A stretch of 64,000 nt of DNA from Bacteriovoracaceae bacterium UBA3083 (GCA_002366565.1 DFBJ01000013.1:741099-805098); one strand, 5' to 3'; shown: positions 15,772-25,513, counted from the first letter of the stretch. Numbers and translations are program-made. The notes: generated from the letters alone by a model not told the origin.

Positions 15772-17195
15772 TATGCCCCTAACCTTTCTCTATACGTGTT
15801 CCACATCTGCTCTCTTCTGTCTCTACGACTTTGGTCTTGATTTGAAGATGCTTGCTGCCCACCATATTTAGAGTTTTGACTTCCCTGTCCTTGATTAAAT
15901 TGACCATCTCCCTTATCAGAAGATTGTAGATTAAAATCACCACTCATAGAGATTTTAACGTCATTTAATTTTACACCAGAATTCGATAAGCTCTTAATCA
16001 TTTCTACTTCATTTGATTTAAAGAATTGATGACCTTTATCTGAGCTTGCAATAATTTCTAAATTAACTTGATCAGGTAATTGCCCTTTAGAAGCGGCTAC
16101 TTTGATTTGACCTAAAGAATTATGTTTAACAATAAGTTCAACATTCTCCTGCTTCTCTAATCTAGAGGTTGTAATATAATTTGAAATTTTATCAATTAAT
16201 TGTTCCGAGTTCGCAGTATTAATATTACTGAAATCTAGAACTTTAACATTAGTGTTATTTCCAAAAGAACTTTGGTTCCCACTATTGTTACTCTGAGTTT
16301 GATTTAATAAAGGAGCTAAAGATTCAGCTTGATTTGCAGAACCTATATTTTCTAAAGTTGCAACTTCTGCTTCTGGCTTTAGCTTTGTAGCTTTTGTTTC
16401 ATTACCACTTAGAAAAGGGTTTTTCCCAGCGAAAATATTGTTATTAATTGTATTTTGCTCTTTATTAAAAGCTAATACTTTACTCTTTGCTTTTGGAAAA
16501 AATGATTTTCTTTCATTACTTTCAACAATCTCTTCATTTTTATTCGTAGCAACTTTTGCTTGTGCAATAAAGTCCTCAGATGATTGAAAAGAAGGTTGTG
16601 AAGAAAGTTTCTTCGTTGAATGATCTTTTATATTTAATATTTTTCCATTAGAAATTTTAGGATCAATAACTTCAGCTGTTTCAATTTTCGAACTTTCTGA
16701 AAATATCTTTTTAGAACCATTAGAAACAACATCAGTCTCAAGATTTGTTTTTGAAACAATGCTATCAATTGGATTTTTTGCTACAGACTTATTATTAATT
16801 ATTTTTGATAATTCTGTTTTTTCTACTTCTTGACCTGTCTTATGTAGCTCTTTAGAAGAATTACTATCTACTGCTAATTTACTTTGATCAAGTTTTGAAT
16901 GCTCTTCACTTACCTCGCCTTCTAAAGCGCCGATAAATGAGTTTGTTAAGGCCTTCTTCTCTCCACCAGTTAACCCTAGATCTTCAGAGTTTAAAGTTTC
17001 GATAAATTCTTCAGGAGATATTCCTGACTCTGCTAATGCTTGTGTTTCTCCCAAAAGAGAAAGGAACTCTTTTGAAAATTCTGTAACTCCACCCTGCTCA
17101 GGTGTTCCAAGCATATTAGAAGAATCTACAGGAGTAGCTTTCGCTCCCTTTGACTGTCCTAAGAATGATTGAATAAGGTTAGAGTTAAATTGCAT
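15771..17195 (-). CDS. fliK: Flagellar hook-length control protein FliK
   Basis: 474 residues, long, and rich in Ser, Asn, Lys and Gln as usual for the disordered ruler. The C-terminal conserved Flg_hook domain (about 340-425) includes QENVELIVKHNSLGQIKVAAS and NLEIIASSDKGHQFFKSNEVEMIKSLSNSGVKLNDVKISMSG. The tail is Gln/Ser-rich and ends with RDRREQMWNTYRERL. It is a substrate of the flagellar export gate that sets hook length and switches specificity. It sits between the MotE-like gene and flgD. Confidence 0.92.
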   Translation of the reverse strand: MQFNSNLIQSFLGQSKGAKATPVDSSNMLGTPEQGGVTEFSKEFLSLLGETQALAESGISPEEFIETLNSEDLGLTGGEKKALTNSFIGALEGEVSEEHSKLDQSKLAVDSNSSKELHKTGQEVEKTELSKIINNKSVAKNPIDSIVSKTNLETDVVSNGSKKIFSESSKIETAEVIDPKISNGKILNIKDHSTKKLSSQPSFQSSEDFIAQAKVATNKNEEIVESNERKSFFPKAKSKVLAFNKEQNTINNNIFAGKNPFLSGNETKATKLKPEAEVATLENIGSANQAESLAPLLNQTQSNNSGNQSSFGNNTNVKVLDFSNINTANSEQLIDKISNYITTSRLEKQENVELIVKHNSLGQIKVAASKGQLPDQVNLEIIASSDKGHQFFKSNEVEMIKSLSNSGVKLNDVKISMSGDFNLQSSDKGDGQFNQGQGSQNSKYGGQQASSNQDQSRRDRREQMWNTYRERLGA

Positions 17196-17238
17196 TTCTT
17201 TTTTTATCCTTTAATTATTGGCTCTATGCACAACATAT

Positions 17239-17787
17239 CTATCTTTTCATAGTTAGGTATTGTTTTTGAAGCCGGGCAGAAACTTCCTTATCCATCAAAT
17301 TGAATATTTTCGATACCTTAACTGCATCTAGCTTCCCTAAAATTTGAACAGAGAGTGCAGAATCTTGTACTGAAAGCACATCTGCCGCATTCTGAGGCCT
17401 CATTCCAGAAACAACATCCACCATATGATCAATTCTTTTAGTCTCTTTATTATCAATACTATCTAAACATGAGATAAACTTCTCTTGTCTTTCATTGAAG
17501 AGCTTTACTCTCTTAACAAATGACTTTTCATTAATTTTTAAGCTTTGATTTTCTTTTTGGAGCTCAAGCTCTCTTCTTTCTAGCTCTTCTTCCTTCTTTA
17601 GTAGTTGGTTTGAGAAGTCAGTCATCTTAGAGCGACCAATCTTTCTCATTCTCTTTTCCATCTCATCCATTACAGCTTTTCTAAATTCTTCTTTAGTAAA
17701 AACTAACTTATCAGCATCAACTTTTTTATCCTGAGCAACTACACTGCTCATCAATATAAATATTAACAAACCACAAATAGATTTCAT
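17239..17787 (-). CDS. MotE-like periplasmic coiled-coil protein of the flagellar operon
   Basis: 182 residues. A signal peptide or N-terminal anchor (SICGLLIFILMSSVVA) leads into a long charged coiled coil (about 50-120) and a C-terminal segment MRPQNAADVLSVQDSALSVQILGKLDAVKVSKIFNLMDKEVSARL that resembles the MgtE-N/MotE helical repeat. MotE-type proteins help stator or motor assembly in other bacteria; the role here is inferred from this and from position. It overlaps the fliJ stop by 4 nt and has an AAGGAG site. Confidence 0.75.
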   Translation of the reverse strand: MKSICGLLIFILMSSVVAQDKKVDADKLVFTKEEFRKAVMDEMEKRMRKIGRSKMTDFSNQLLKKEEELERRELELQKENQSLKINEKSFVKRVKLFNERQEKFISCLDSIDNKETKRIDHMVDVVSGMRPQNAADVLSVQDSALSVQILGKLDAVKVSKIFNLMDKEVSARLQKQYLTMKR

Positions 17788-18236
17788 GACTTTGTCTCCT
17801 TTAATAATCTTCTGATCTGTACTAATTCATCTACATCTTCTTGAAATTTCTTTTCAGCTTTCTTTTTATGTTCAGTAGACTTTTTTTCTTTAAGGTTCTC
17901 AATAACTTTCACTTCACCTCTTGCAACCCCCATCTCTACTTGCTTTTGGTCAAACTTTTTTTCGAGTGCGAAGAGAAGATTTTCTTTATTCTTAATATCT
18001 GCTTTCTTAGTCTTGATAAAACGGGGAAAGAACTTAACCATATCACCACTACTTGGGTCGGCTAAAAACTTCTCTTGTGCTTCATAAGTTTCTACAATGT
18101 TATCGTTGAGAGTTTGAATTTCATCTTTCACATTTTGAATTTGTGTCAGAATTTCTCCTAACTCAACCTTAAGTCTCTTTTCTTTAAACTCTCTAACCTT
18201 CAAAAGACCATCAAGTTTAAATTTAAACTTTTGCAT
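17784..18236 (-). CDS. fliJ: Flagellar export chaperone FliJ
   Basis: 150 residues, almost entirely coiled coil, starting FKFKLDGLLKVREFKEKRLKVELGE, the usual FliJ opening. It links the ATPase FliI to the export gate. Low sequence conservation is normal for FliJ; position directly after fliI (2-nt gap) supports the call. Confidence 0.9.
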   Translation of the reverse strand: MQKFKFKLDGLLKVREFKEKRLKVELGEILTQIQNVKDEIQTLNDNIVETYEAQEKFLADPSSGDMVKFFPRFIKTKKADIKNKENLLFALEKKFDQKQVEMGVARGEVKVIENLKEKKSTEHKKKAEKKFQEDVDELVQIRRLLKETKS

Positions 18237-18238
18237 AC

Positions 18239-19621
18239 CTATTCCTCCTCAGAAGGATTCATAGAATTTTCAGCCTTTCTAGCAAGCTCTACCATTCGGT
18301 CATAGAGCTCTTCGATTGTTAAATAGTCACTCATGCCTTGAAATTGCTTCAAGAGCCCCATTAAGTCATCATAAATAACGAGGGCCTTATCAACCTTAGG
18401 ATTCGATCCCTTTGCGTAGGCTCCAACATTTATAAGGTCTTCATTTTCTTTATATGCAGACAGTAAGTCTCTTAAGTGAGAGGCCACAATCTTATGTTCA
18501 TTAGTTGTTACTTTATTCATAACCCTTGATAAGGACTGAAGTACGTCTATAGCAGGAAATTGATTTCTAGATGCAAGGTCACGACTTAAGATAATATGTC
18601 CATCAGCAATTGCTCTTACAGCATCTGCAATAGGCTCATCCATATCTCCACCTTCTACTAGAACAGTATAAATACCGGTAATAGTTCCAGAGTTGGCCTT
18701 TGTTCCTGCTCTTTCCATAAGTTTTGGTAATTGAGCGAAAACAGAAGGAGTATAACCTTTTTGTCCTGGAGGTTCTCCAGCACTAAGTGATATTTCTCTA
18801 TTTGCCATAGCAAAACGAGTAATTGAATCCATCATGAGTAAAACATCTTTATGATCGTCTCTAAAGAATTCAGAAATAGTTGTCGCAACATAGGCAGCTT
18901 TCATTCTGATAAGAGGAGATGTATCCGAAGTTGCCACAACCACAACAGATCTCTTAACACCTTCAGGACCAAGGTCAGATTCTATAAACTCAAGAACCTC
19001 TCTTCCCCTTTCTCCAATTAAAGCAATCACATTTACATCTGCACTAGAGTTTTGTGCAATCATCCCCAAAGTAACAGACTTACCAACACCTGACCCGGCC
19101 ATAATAGCTAATCTCTGGCCCTTACCAGCCGTCATAAAGCAATTTACAGCATGAACGCCTACATCTAATGGTTCTTTTATAGGAGGTCTATCAAGAGGGT
19201 TTAAAGAAGTCCCAAATATAGATCTAGATTCTTCTATATCTTCAATAGGACCCTTCCCATCAATTGGATTTCCTTGGAAGTCTATAACTCTTCCCAACAT
19301 ATTTTTTGAAAGTTTGATTGTTGTTGTTAAGTCTTTTAAATATACTTTTGTTTCTGAATTTATCCCTGATATTTCATCATAAGGCATTGCCATACATTTA
19401 TGACCATTTATGGCCACAACTTCACCAAGGCATCTTTCTCCAAATTCAGTGACAAATTCAACATTGCTTCCAATAACAGCTCTTGAAAGATTTACTTCAA
19501 AAAGCATTCCCTTATTGGCAAAAACCTTACCTATTTTCTGGTAAGGAGTTGAGTATTCATATGCTTTATGAATAGCAAGTAAGTCTAATTCATTTTCCTT
19601 ACTCTGAGTCACTATTATCAT
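18239..19621 (-). CDS. fliI: Flagellum-specific ATPase FliI
   Basis: 460 residues, normal length. The Walker A loop GSGVGKS is at about 176-182. The family blocks ALIGERGREVLEFIES, DSITRFAMANREISLS and GEPPGQKGYTPSVFAQLPKLMERAG are all present. It powers or assists unfolding and entry of flagellar substrates into the export gate, bound to FliH. Its start lies inside fliH, a 23-nt overlap, so its translation is probably coupled. Confidence 0.97.
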   Translation of the reverse strand: MIIVTQSKENELDLLAIHKAYEYSTPYQKIGKVFANKGMLFEVNLSRAVIGSNVEFVTEFGERCLGEVVAINGHKCMAMPYDEISGINSETKVYLKDLTTTIKLSKNMLGRVIDFQGNPIDGKGPIEDIEESRSIFGTSLNPLDRPPIKEPLDVGVHAVNCFMTAGKGQRLAIMAGSGVGKSVTLGMIAQNSSADVNVIALIGERGREVLEFIESDLGPEGVKRSVVVVATSDTSPLIRMKAAYVATTISEFFRDDHKDVLLMMDSITRFAMANREISLSAGEPPGQKGYTPSVFAQLPKLMERAGTKANSGTITGIYTVLVEGGDMDEPIADAVRAIADGHIILSRDLASRNQFPAIDVLQSLSRVMNKVTTNEHKIVASHLRDLLSAYKENEDLINVGAYAKGSNPKVDKALVIYDDLMGLLKQFQGMSDYLTIEELYDRMVELARKAENSMNPSEEE

Positions 19622-20486
19622 CCTCAGCTGAGTCTATTACATTTGTATTTAACTCTTGCATATCTAATGCTTGCTCTTGATCAAGTCCAACTGTTTCAAA
19701 TAGCTTATCTAAGCTTTTCATCTGCTCATTGATAGTTCCATTTAGAATACCCTTATCGCACTCTAAAACTATTCCTGGTCCATCAATATCATAATCAATT
19801 TCAACTCTAACGTTTGTAAGCTCACCTACTTTATCTTGAACAACTTTTAAAACTTCAGGCATCTGCTCAAATGACTTTTCATCAACATGAACAAGTAAGT
19901 TAGACTTCGTTTGCATCTCTGTAATCAATTTCTCTAATAGATTCTCAATATACTTACCATCATCAGAAAGCTCTCTAAGAATTACCCATTTAGTAAGTAT
20001 TCTCACTAATGAATATACCTGTTTCTTTTGAGTTACTAGAAGATCAGATCTAGTACCAAGAACTTCTACAATCATATTAGTTAAGTTTTGAATCTTCTCT
20101 TCTGATGAAGCTCTATTCTGGCTAAAGACTTCCTCACGACCACTGGCCATACCTTCGTTATAGCCTACGTTATAAGCTTCTTCTTTCAGCTCTTGAACTC
20201 TTCTTTCTACCTCTTGCTCTATTCTTAATTCTCTTTCCTTAAGAACTTGCTTTGTAATTCCTCTATGCTCTTTAACGATAGGTGCAATTTTGAAGTCATT
20301 TTTTTCTGCAAAATCTCTTTCGATCTTTATAATTTTTTGATGCTTATCTTCACTAGGAGCTTTTAAACTTCCAATCTCTGAAAATTCAAAATTAGTAACC
20401 TCACCTGCAGGAATATTTGATGTAGAAAATGATTGAAACTCATATTCTGATACTTCACCAAATATATTATTCTTATCGTTAGACAT
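19599..20486 (-). CDS. fliH: Flagellar export stator protein FliH
   Basis: 295 residues. A variable polar N-terminus is followed by a long helix with VERRVQELKEEAYNVGYNEGMASGREE (about 90-118), which includes the FliH GxxxG-like repeats, and by the conserved C-terminal domain (LVRILTKWVILRELSDDGKYIENLLEKLI; FDIDGPGIVLECDKGILNG-like segment near 240). It binds and restrains FliI. The C-terminus is acidic. It overlaps fliI by 23 nt and follows fliG by 24 nt. Confidence 0.9.
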   Translation of the reverse strand: MSNDKNNIFGEVSEYEFQSFSTSNIPAGEVTNFEFSEIGSLKAPSEDKHQKIIKIERDFAEKNDFKIAPIVKEHRGITKQVLKERELRIEQEVERRVQELKEEAYNVGYNEGMASGREEVFSQNRASSEEKIQNLTNMIVEVLGTRSDLLVTQKKQVYSLVRILTKWVILRELSDDGKYIENLLEKLITEMQTKSNLLVHVDEKSFEQMPEVLKVVQDKVGELTNVRVEIDYDIDGPGIVLECDKGILNGTINEQMKSLDKLFETVGLDQEQALDMQELNTNVIDSAEDDNSDSE

Positions 20487-20510
20487 TTATTCTCCTACGC
20501 GGCAATTAAA

Positions 20511-21542
20511 TTAAACAAGAGCATCTCCGTCTCCACCTCTTGAGATGAAGGCCTTACCTTGAGATTCAAGTTCTTTACATTTTTGAACAATTTCTGACTG
20601 AGCTTTCTCAACATCAGATAACTTTGTTGGTCCAAGAGCATCAAGGTCTTCTTGTAGAAGGCCAGCTGCACGATTAGACATATTTTTAAATAGCTTTGCT
20701 CTAATCTCTTCAGGAGCTGTCTTAAGAGCAATAACAAGTTTCTGTTGATCAACTTCCTTAAGAAGTGACTGAATCCCTCTATCATCAACAAAGACAAGGT
20801 CTTCAAATACAAACATAAGTTTTCTAATTTCTTCTGCAAGTTCAGGATCTTTCTCCTCAACTCTTCCCATGATATTTTTCTCAGAGTTCTTATCCATAAG
20901 GTTAAGCATATCTGCGATTGGCTCAACACCACCAAGTTGGTTAGTATCAATTGAACCAAGAGTAGAAAGCTCTGTCTTAAGTACATCATCAAGCTGTGCA
21001 ATAAGCTCTGGAGAAACATAGTCAAGGTTTGAAACTCTTAATACGACCTCGGCCTGTAATCCCTCTGGTAGTCTTCTAAGAACATCAACTTTTCTTTCAG
21101 CATTTAAGTGAGCGATAATCAATGCAATTGTTTGCGGATGCTCATTTATTAAGAAGTTCGAAAGTGTTCTTGTATCAACTAGCTCTAGTGACTCTAAAGT
21201 GTTAGAGGCACCAACATCAACAATCTGCCCAAGAAGTTGTTTAGCTCTATCTTCACCAAGAGCATTGATAATAAAATCACGACCACGGTTTTCAGAAAAT
21301 AGTAAATCATTATCTTCATTTAAATGAGAGTAGAACTCTTCAAGAACTCTCTTAATCATCCAGATAGGTGCTTTATTAATTGATGACATTGCATTAATCA
21401 TTCTTTTTACGTCATTATCACGCATATAAGAAAATATTAACTGGGTTGTCTGAACTCCAAGAGAACTCAAAAGAATTGCCGCTTTATCCTGTCCCGACAA
21501 TAATGAGTATTCAATATCTGGTTCTAAACCTTGTTCTGCCAT
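20511..21542 (-). CDS. fliG: Flagellar motor switch protein FliG
   Basis: 343 residues, normal length. The N-terminal FliF-binding part starts near LSGQDKAAILLSSLG. The middle domain has the diagnostic NEHPQTIALIIAHL (EHPQ motif) and the C-terminal domain carries charged residues that face the stator (FEDLVFVDDRGIQSLLKEVDQQKLVIALK). It forms the rotor ring and transmits torque and direction switching. The ORF at 20495-21025 on the same strand in another frame is a shadow. Confidence 0.97.
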   Translation of the reverse strand: MAEQGLEPDIEYSLLSGQDKAAILLSSLGVQTTQLIFSYMRDNDVKRMINAMSSINKAPIWMIKRVLEEFYSHLNEDNDLLFSENRGRDFIINALGEDRAKQLLGQIVDVGASNTLESLELVDTRTLSNFLINEHPQTIALIIAHLNAERKVDVLRRLPEGLQAEVVLRVSNLDYVSPELIAQLDDVLKTELSTLGSIDTNQLGGVEPIADMLNLMDKNSEKNIMGRVEEKDPELAEEIRKLMFVFEDLVFVDDRGIQSLLKEVDQQKLVIALKTAPEEIRAKLFKNMSNRAAGLLQEDLDALGPTKLSDVEKAQSEIVQKCKELESQGKAFISRGGDGDALV

Positions 21543-21561
21543 CTTTTTTCCCTATCCCTAA

Positions 21562-23226
21562 TTATGCAATCTGCTTATCTGATTCTTGAGCATGAATTAT
21601 TTCATGTATTACTTGTGCTGCTTTACTCGGATTACCTTCTACTAGTGAGATAATCTTTTCTCTAAGCATATTCCCTTCAATCTTTTCAGGGTTAAGCTTC
21701 TCTTCGATTTGAGGAAGTGCGTCCTCTAAACCAGGTAACTTTTGATTTGCTTGTACTTTCTCAAGCTCCTCAAGAGTTTTTGGTAAGAAATCTTCAACTG
21801 TTTCAACAGTGTTATCTGTAATCCATTGAACAAATGGTCTTACAACTAAGAAGAAGAATAAAGTTATTGCTAATCCTACTGTTAAGTACTTAACAATATT
21901 TTTAATTAGCTCTCTATTTTCTTTTTCTCTCATCATTGCTTCAATCGATGCCATATCTTCTTGAGCAAATTCCATATTTTTAATAACTATCTGATCGCCT
22001 CTTTTATTATCTATTCCTAGAGTAGAAGAAACAATTGCTGAGAAGTTTGCAAGATCAGCTTCTGACCATCTCTCATATTGAGTTGTCATTGCTCCAGATG
22101 CATCTTTAACCTGTACTCTTCGACCATCAATCATTACAGCAGCACTAATCTTTCTAATTCCAGCCGTTGGATTTTTAGACTTAGTAACCTTTGATGGAAC
22201 ATTATAATTTCTAGTTGCTAGAGATTTATCAACGTTATTTCTAGTTTCTGGAATTCCAGGCTGTGGTTGCTCTCCAGGAAGATTAGATCTCGCCCCAGGA
22301 ATACCTTGAGGAGATGGTCTTGAACCATTTAACTTCTGACTATTAGAAACCTCAGATAAAACAGCTTTATTCTCTCCATCAAATTCAGTTTGAGTTGATA
22401 CACTTTCTGTAAAATCAAGGTTTACTGTTACCTTTGCTATTACCTTACCAGCACCAACAACTTTAGAAAGAATGTCTTCAATTTGCTTTTCATACTTTCT
22501 ATTTACTTTCCCCTCTAAGGCCATTCTATTAGCTGTATAAGCTGTCATAGGATCACCAATATTTTCAGATAGCTTCTTACCTCTATCATCTAATATAACA
22601 ACGTTCTCATTTCTCATTCCATCTATTGAACTTGAAACTAATGAAGCGATACCTTTGATTTCATCAGGAGTTAATGTAACTCCTCTCTCAAGGTCAACAA
22701 CAACTGAAGCAGTAGGCGCTTTCTTCTCTGATACAAAAGGACTAGATTCTGGGATAGATAAGTGAACTCTAGCTCTCTTAACTCCTCTAATATACTTAAT
22801 CGTCTTTATCAGCTCTCCTTCAAGAGCTCTTTGTTTATTAACTTTTTGTACGAAACTCGTAGTACCAAATGATTGCTTATCAAATACTTCATAACCAACA
22901 GTTCCAGAGAAATTCACACCTAATGTTGCGATCTCTAATCTCCATTTATTAATAAGCTCTTCTGGAATACTGATAGTTTTTCCATCATTAGACATTTCAT
23001 ATGGAATTTTCTTTTCCTCTAAAAGGATTGCTATCTTTTTTGAATCTTCTCTATTCATTTCTGTATAAAGAACATCCATCCTTGTTTTTGAGGCCCAAAT
23101 AACTATTCCGACAAAACATGCCACAATAAAAGCCGCAATTGAAACAAGACCAATTTTCTTATTTAAATCGAGTGAATTAAAAAACTCTGTGAAATTCCGA
23201 ATGATCTTTTCTAAAAAATCTTGCAA
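21562..23226 (-). CDS. fliF: Flagellar MS-ring protein FliF
   Basis: 554 residues. Two transmembrane helices are seen (about 23-46, IGLVSIAAFIVACFVGIVIWA; about 448-468, YLTVGLAITLFFFLVVRPFV) around the periplasmic ring-building domains. RBM markers include LYTEMNREDSKKIAILLEEKKIPYE and NKQRALEGELIKTIKYIRGVKRARVHLSIPE. The cytoplasmic C-terminus binds FliG (EEKLNPEKIEGNMLREKIISLVEGNPSKAAQVI). It forms the MS ring. Confidence 0.97.
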   Translation of the reverse strand: MQDFLEKIIRNFTEFFNSLDLNKKIGLVSIAAFIVACFVGIVIWASKTRMDVLYTEMNREDSKKIAILLEEKKIPYEMSNDGKTISIPEELINKWRLEIATLGVNFSGTVGYEVFDKQSFGTTSFVQKVNKQRALEGELIKTIKYIRGVKRARVHLSIPESSPFVSEKKAPTASVVVDLERGVTLTPDEIKGIASLVSSSIDGMRNENVVILDDRGKKLSENIGDPMTAYTANRMALEGKVNRKYEKQIEDILSKVVGAGKVIAKVTVNLDFTESVSTQTEFDGENKAVLSEVSNSQKLNGSRPSPQGIPGARSNLPGEQPQPGIPETRNNVDKSLATRNYNVPSKVTKSKNPTAGIRKISAAVMIDGRRVQVKDASGAMTTQYERWSEADLANFSAIVSSTLGIDNKRGDQIVIKNMEFAQEDMASIEAMMREKENRELIKNIVKYLTVGLAITLFFFLVVRPFVQWITDNTVETVEDFLPKTLEELEKVQANQKLPGLEDALPQIEEKLNPEKIEGNMLREKIISLVEGNPSKAAQVIHEIIHAQESDKQIA

Positions 23227-23287
23227 AGGAATCCTCCTGAAAAATTAAGCTAGTACATCCTGTTCTAGCTTTAGTTGCCCCCAACTA

Positions 23288-23653
23288 TTAAACTTGCATT
23301 CTCATTATTTCTTTATATGCATCTATAACTTTAGTTCTAATCTGATTCATAGTTCTAAATGCAATATCAGCTTTCTCAACTGACATCATAACTTCAGGTA
23401 AATTTTTAGCTTCACCTGAAGATAGCTTTTGCATAGCTTGGTTTGCTTCTTGTTGAAGACCGTTAACCTCAGCTATTGAATTTGATAACATTTCACCAAA
23501 GCTTTGTTTTCCACTTGGACCTTCAATGTCTCCGATAGAAAGATCATTAAAGTTAATAGATTTTGCACCATCTAACTCAGCACTCTTTGACCAGTCTTTT
23601 GAACTATAGTCATTTAAAATACTTTTCATAGATCCTACTGTTTCAATTGGCAT
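23288..23653 (-). CDS. fliE: Flagellar hook-basal body protein FliE
   Basis: 121 residues. The conserved C-terminal half reads VMMSVEKADIAFRTMNQIRTKVIDAYKEIMRMQV, matching FliE. It joins the MS ring to the rod. It lies between flgC and fliF, the normal order. Confidence 0.95.
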   Translation of the reverse strand: MPIETVGSMKSILNDYSSKDWSKSAELDGAKSINFNDLSIGDIEGPSGKQSFGEMLSNSIAEVNGLQQEANQAMQKLSSGEAKNLPEVMMSVEKADIAFRTMNQIRTKVIDAYKEIMRMQV

Positions 23654-23666
23654 AATCTAAATCCTT

Positions 23667-24107
23667 TTAGTTTCGACCAAGCTCTAGGGCCTTCATCGCC
23701 ATGTTCTTAGTTGTATTCATTGCATTTATATTAGCTTCATATGCTCTCGATGCTGAGATCATATTTGCCATTTCTTCCATTACATTAATATCTGGATAAG
23801 CCACATAACCTTGCTCATTAGCATCAGGGTGATTCGGTTCATACTTTAAGATAGGAGGTCTGTTAGTACTAATCACCTCTGTTGCTTGAACAGTTTGTGC
23901 TTTCTCATCAAGTTCACCTTCTAATATTTCAGAAAAGGTTTCCCTAGCTGGTTCAGAACCGAAAACAACTTCTTTACGTCTGTAAGGGCCACCTTCAGCC
24001 GTACGAGTTGTTTGCGCATTCGCAATATTTGAAGAAATTGAGGCCATACGCTTTTTATTTGCGGCTAGACCAGAAGAACTTATTTTTAATGATGTTAATA
24101 AATCCAT
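23667..24107 (-). CDS. flgC: Flagellar proximal rod protein FlgC
   Basis: 146 residues. The N-terminus LKISSSGLAANKKRMASISSNIANAQT is the rod-protein signature, GGPYRRKEVVF is the FlgC motif, and the C-terminus has YVAYPDINVMEEMANMISASRAYEANINAMN. It is a proximal rod subunit. It sits 9 nt after flgB. Confidence 0.96.
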   Translation of the reverse strand: MDLLTSLKISSSGLAANKKRMASISSNIANAQTTRTAEGGPYRRKEVVFGSEPARETFSEILEGELDEKAQTVQATEVISTNRPPILKYEPNHPDANEQGYVAYPDINVMEEMANMISASRAYEANINAMNTTKNMAMKALELGRN

Positions 24108-24116
24108 TTATTCTCC

Positions 24117-24524
24117 TTAATTGCTTGAACCTACAGCGTACTTCATGAGTCCAAGTTTCTTATTAATTAATTGCACAGTCGCATCGTATAAAATCTTATT
24201 CTCTGCCATTCGTGCTAATTCTGCGTCTCTGTCTACTGTATTCCCATCTTCACTTACTACTCCGTTAGGATCATCGTAAATTTCAGGTTTTAAATTACCA
24301 AATCCACCACTTCCTACGTCAAAGTGACGAGAATCTTCAGTATTAAGTTGTTGCTGTCCATCTACGTCCAACGCTCTAGCCAGTGCTTGCTCAAAATCAA
24401 CTCTTTTGGCCTTGTACCCTGGTGTTTCAGCATTTGCGATATTAGAAGTAATTATCTCCTGTCTCATCTGTCTAAAGTTTAGAGATGATGCTAATGCCTG
24501 AAGTGTTTTATCGTTTACTTCCAT
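24117..24524 (-). CDS. flgB: Flagellar proximal rod protein FlgB
   Basis: 135 residues. The motif TSNIANAETPGYKAKRVDFEQAL (about 25-47) and the C-terminal MAENKILYDATVQLINKKLGLMKYAV identify FlgB. It is the first structural gene of the rod block, 18 nt after the degenerate enhancer-binding-protein gene. Confidence 0.96.
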   Translation of the reverse strand: MEVNDKTLQALASSLNFRQMRQEIITSNIANAETPGYKAKRVDFEQALARALDVDGQQQLNTEDSRHFDVGSGGFGNLKPEIYDDPNGVVSEDGNTVDRDAELARMAENKILYDATVQLINKKLGLMKYAVGSSN

Positions 24525-24542
24525 AACAACTCCTTAAAATAA

Positions 24543-25472
24543 TTATCTTAAGTTAACAAAGTATGCAGAACCATTATTTCTATATTCATTAATTTTATTT
24601 CTAAGAGTTCTAATAGATACTCCAAGAATCTTTGCTGCTTGAGTTCTATTTTCACTTGTATGAATAAGAGCTTTCTTAATTAATAGCTTCTCAGCTTCTT
24701 TAAGAGACATAAGTCTGATTCCATCAGAATCATCATCACTCATCATACTTACAGCTTTCTTTTCACCTATTTCAAGATCAGCTTCAGTTAAAACTCCTGT
24801 CGAATTATTCTCTAGAGCATTTTCAAGTACTGTTCTCAACTCATTTACATTGTGAGTCCAGTAGTGACCTAGAATTTTATCCATTGCAGAACTATCAACA
24901 GAAACAGAGTCTTCTGAAAATTCTTGAACAAAGTGTCTTGCAATCTCTTCAAGATCAGTAACTCTTTCTCTAAGAGGAGTTAGTGAAATTGCATTAGAAG
25001 ATATATATGTATATAAACCTCTATAGAATCTCCCCGAACCAACTAACTTTGATAAGTTTTTAGTAGTTGTCGCTAGGATTCTGATATCGATATCATAATC
25101 TTCAAGTTCATTTAAAATTTTGTGTAATCTCTTTTGGAATTCATCTTCAAGACAGTCAATATTTGCAAATACTACAGAACCACCATTAGCTGCTTCTAGA
25201 GCACCTTTGATAAATCTTCCTGTTTCTTCTTCTCTATGACCAAGAATTTGATTTTCAACAGTTTGTGCATCTGCAGAGCAATCAACGCAAAGGTAAGTAT
25301 TATTAGCTCTTGTTGAATTTGCATGGATATAACGACTTAGTGCTCTTTTACCTACACCTGTTTCTCCAACAACTAGAACTGGGGCTTTTGTTACAGAAAT
25401 ATTCCTAGCTACTGAAATGGCCTTAGCAACTTTAGGATCTTTTCCGAAAAGCTCGACTTTAACTGATTCCAT
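24543..25472 (-). CDS. Degenerate NtrC-type protein: AAA+ domain without GAFTGA, intact Fis HTH
   Basis: 309 residues with no receiver domain. I place the start at the ATG reading MESVK because AGGAGG lies 7 nt upstream; the TTG five codons earlier would contain this site. Walker A is intact (GETGVGKR, 36-43). Where bacterial enhancer-binding proteins have GHEKGAFTGA, this has GHREEETG and the loop is missing. The Walker B DE pair is replaced (GGSVVFANID, about 97-106) and the Arg-finger segment is changed (RFYRGLYTYI). The C-terminal Fis-type helix-turn-helix (about 259-300) looks functional. It probably cannot activate sigma-54 polymerase itself; DNA binding or partnership with another activator is more likely. 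Confidence 0.85.
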   Translation of the reverse strand: MESVKVELFGKDPKVAKAISVARNISVTKAPVLVVGETGVGKRALSRYIHANSTRANNTYLCVDCSADAQTVENQILGHREEETGRFIKGALEAANGGSVVFANIDCLEDEFQKRLHKILNELEDYDIDIRILATTTKNLSKLVGSGRFYRGLYTYISSNAISLTPLRERVTDLEEIARHFVQEFSEDSVSVDSSAMDKILGHYWTHNVNELRTVLENALENNSTGVLTEADLEIGEKKAVSMMSDDDSDGIRLMSLKEAEKLLIKKALIHTSENRTQAAKILGVSIRTLRNKINEYRNNGSAYFVNLR

Positions 25473-25513
25473 TTGACCTCCTGTCAATGATGATCCATTC
25501 CTTGGATCGAAAA

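Noticed and set aside
20495..21025. 176-residue ORF in another frame over fliG
   Set aside because: Leu-rich shadow of the conserved FliG C-terminal domain.
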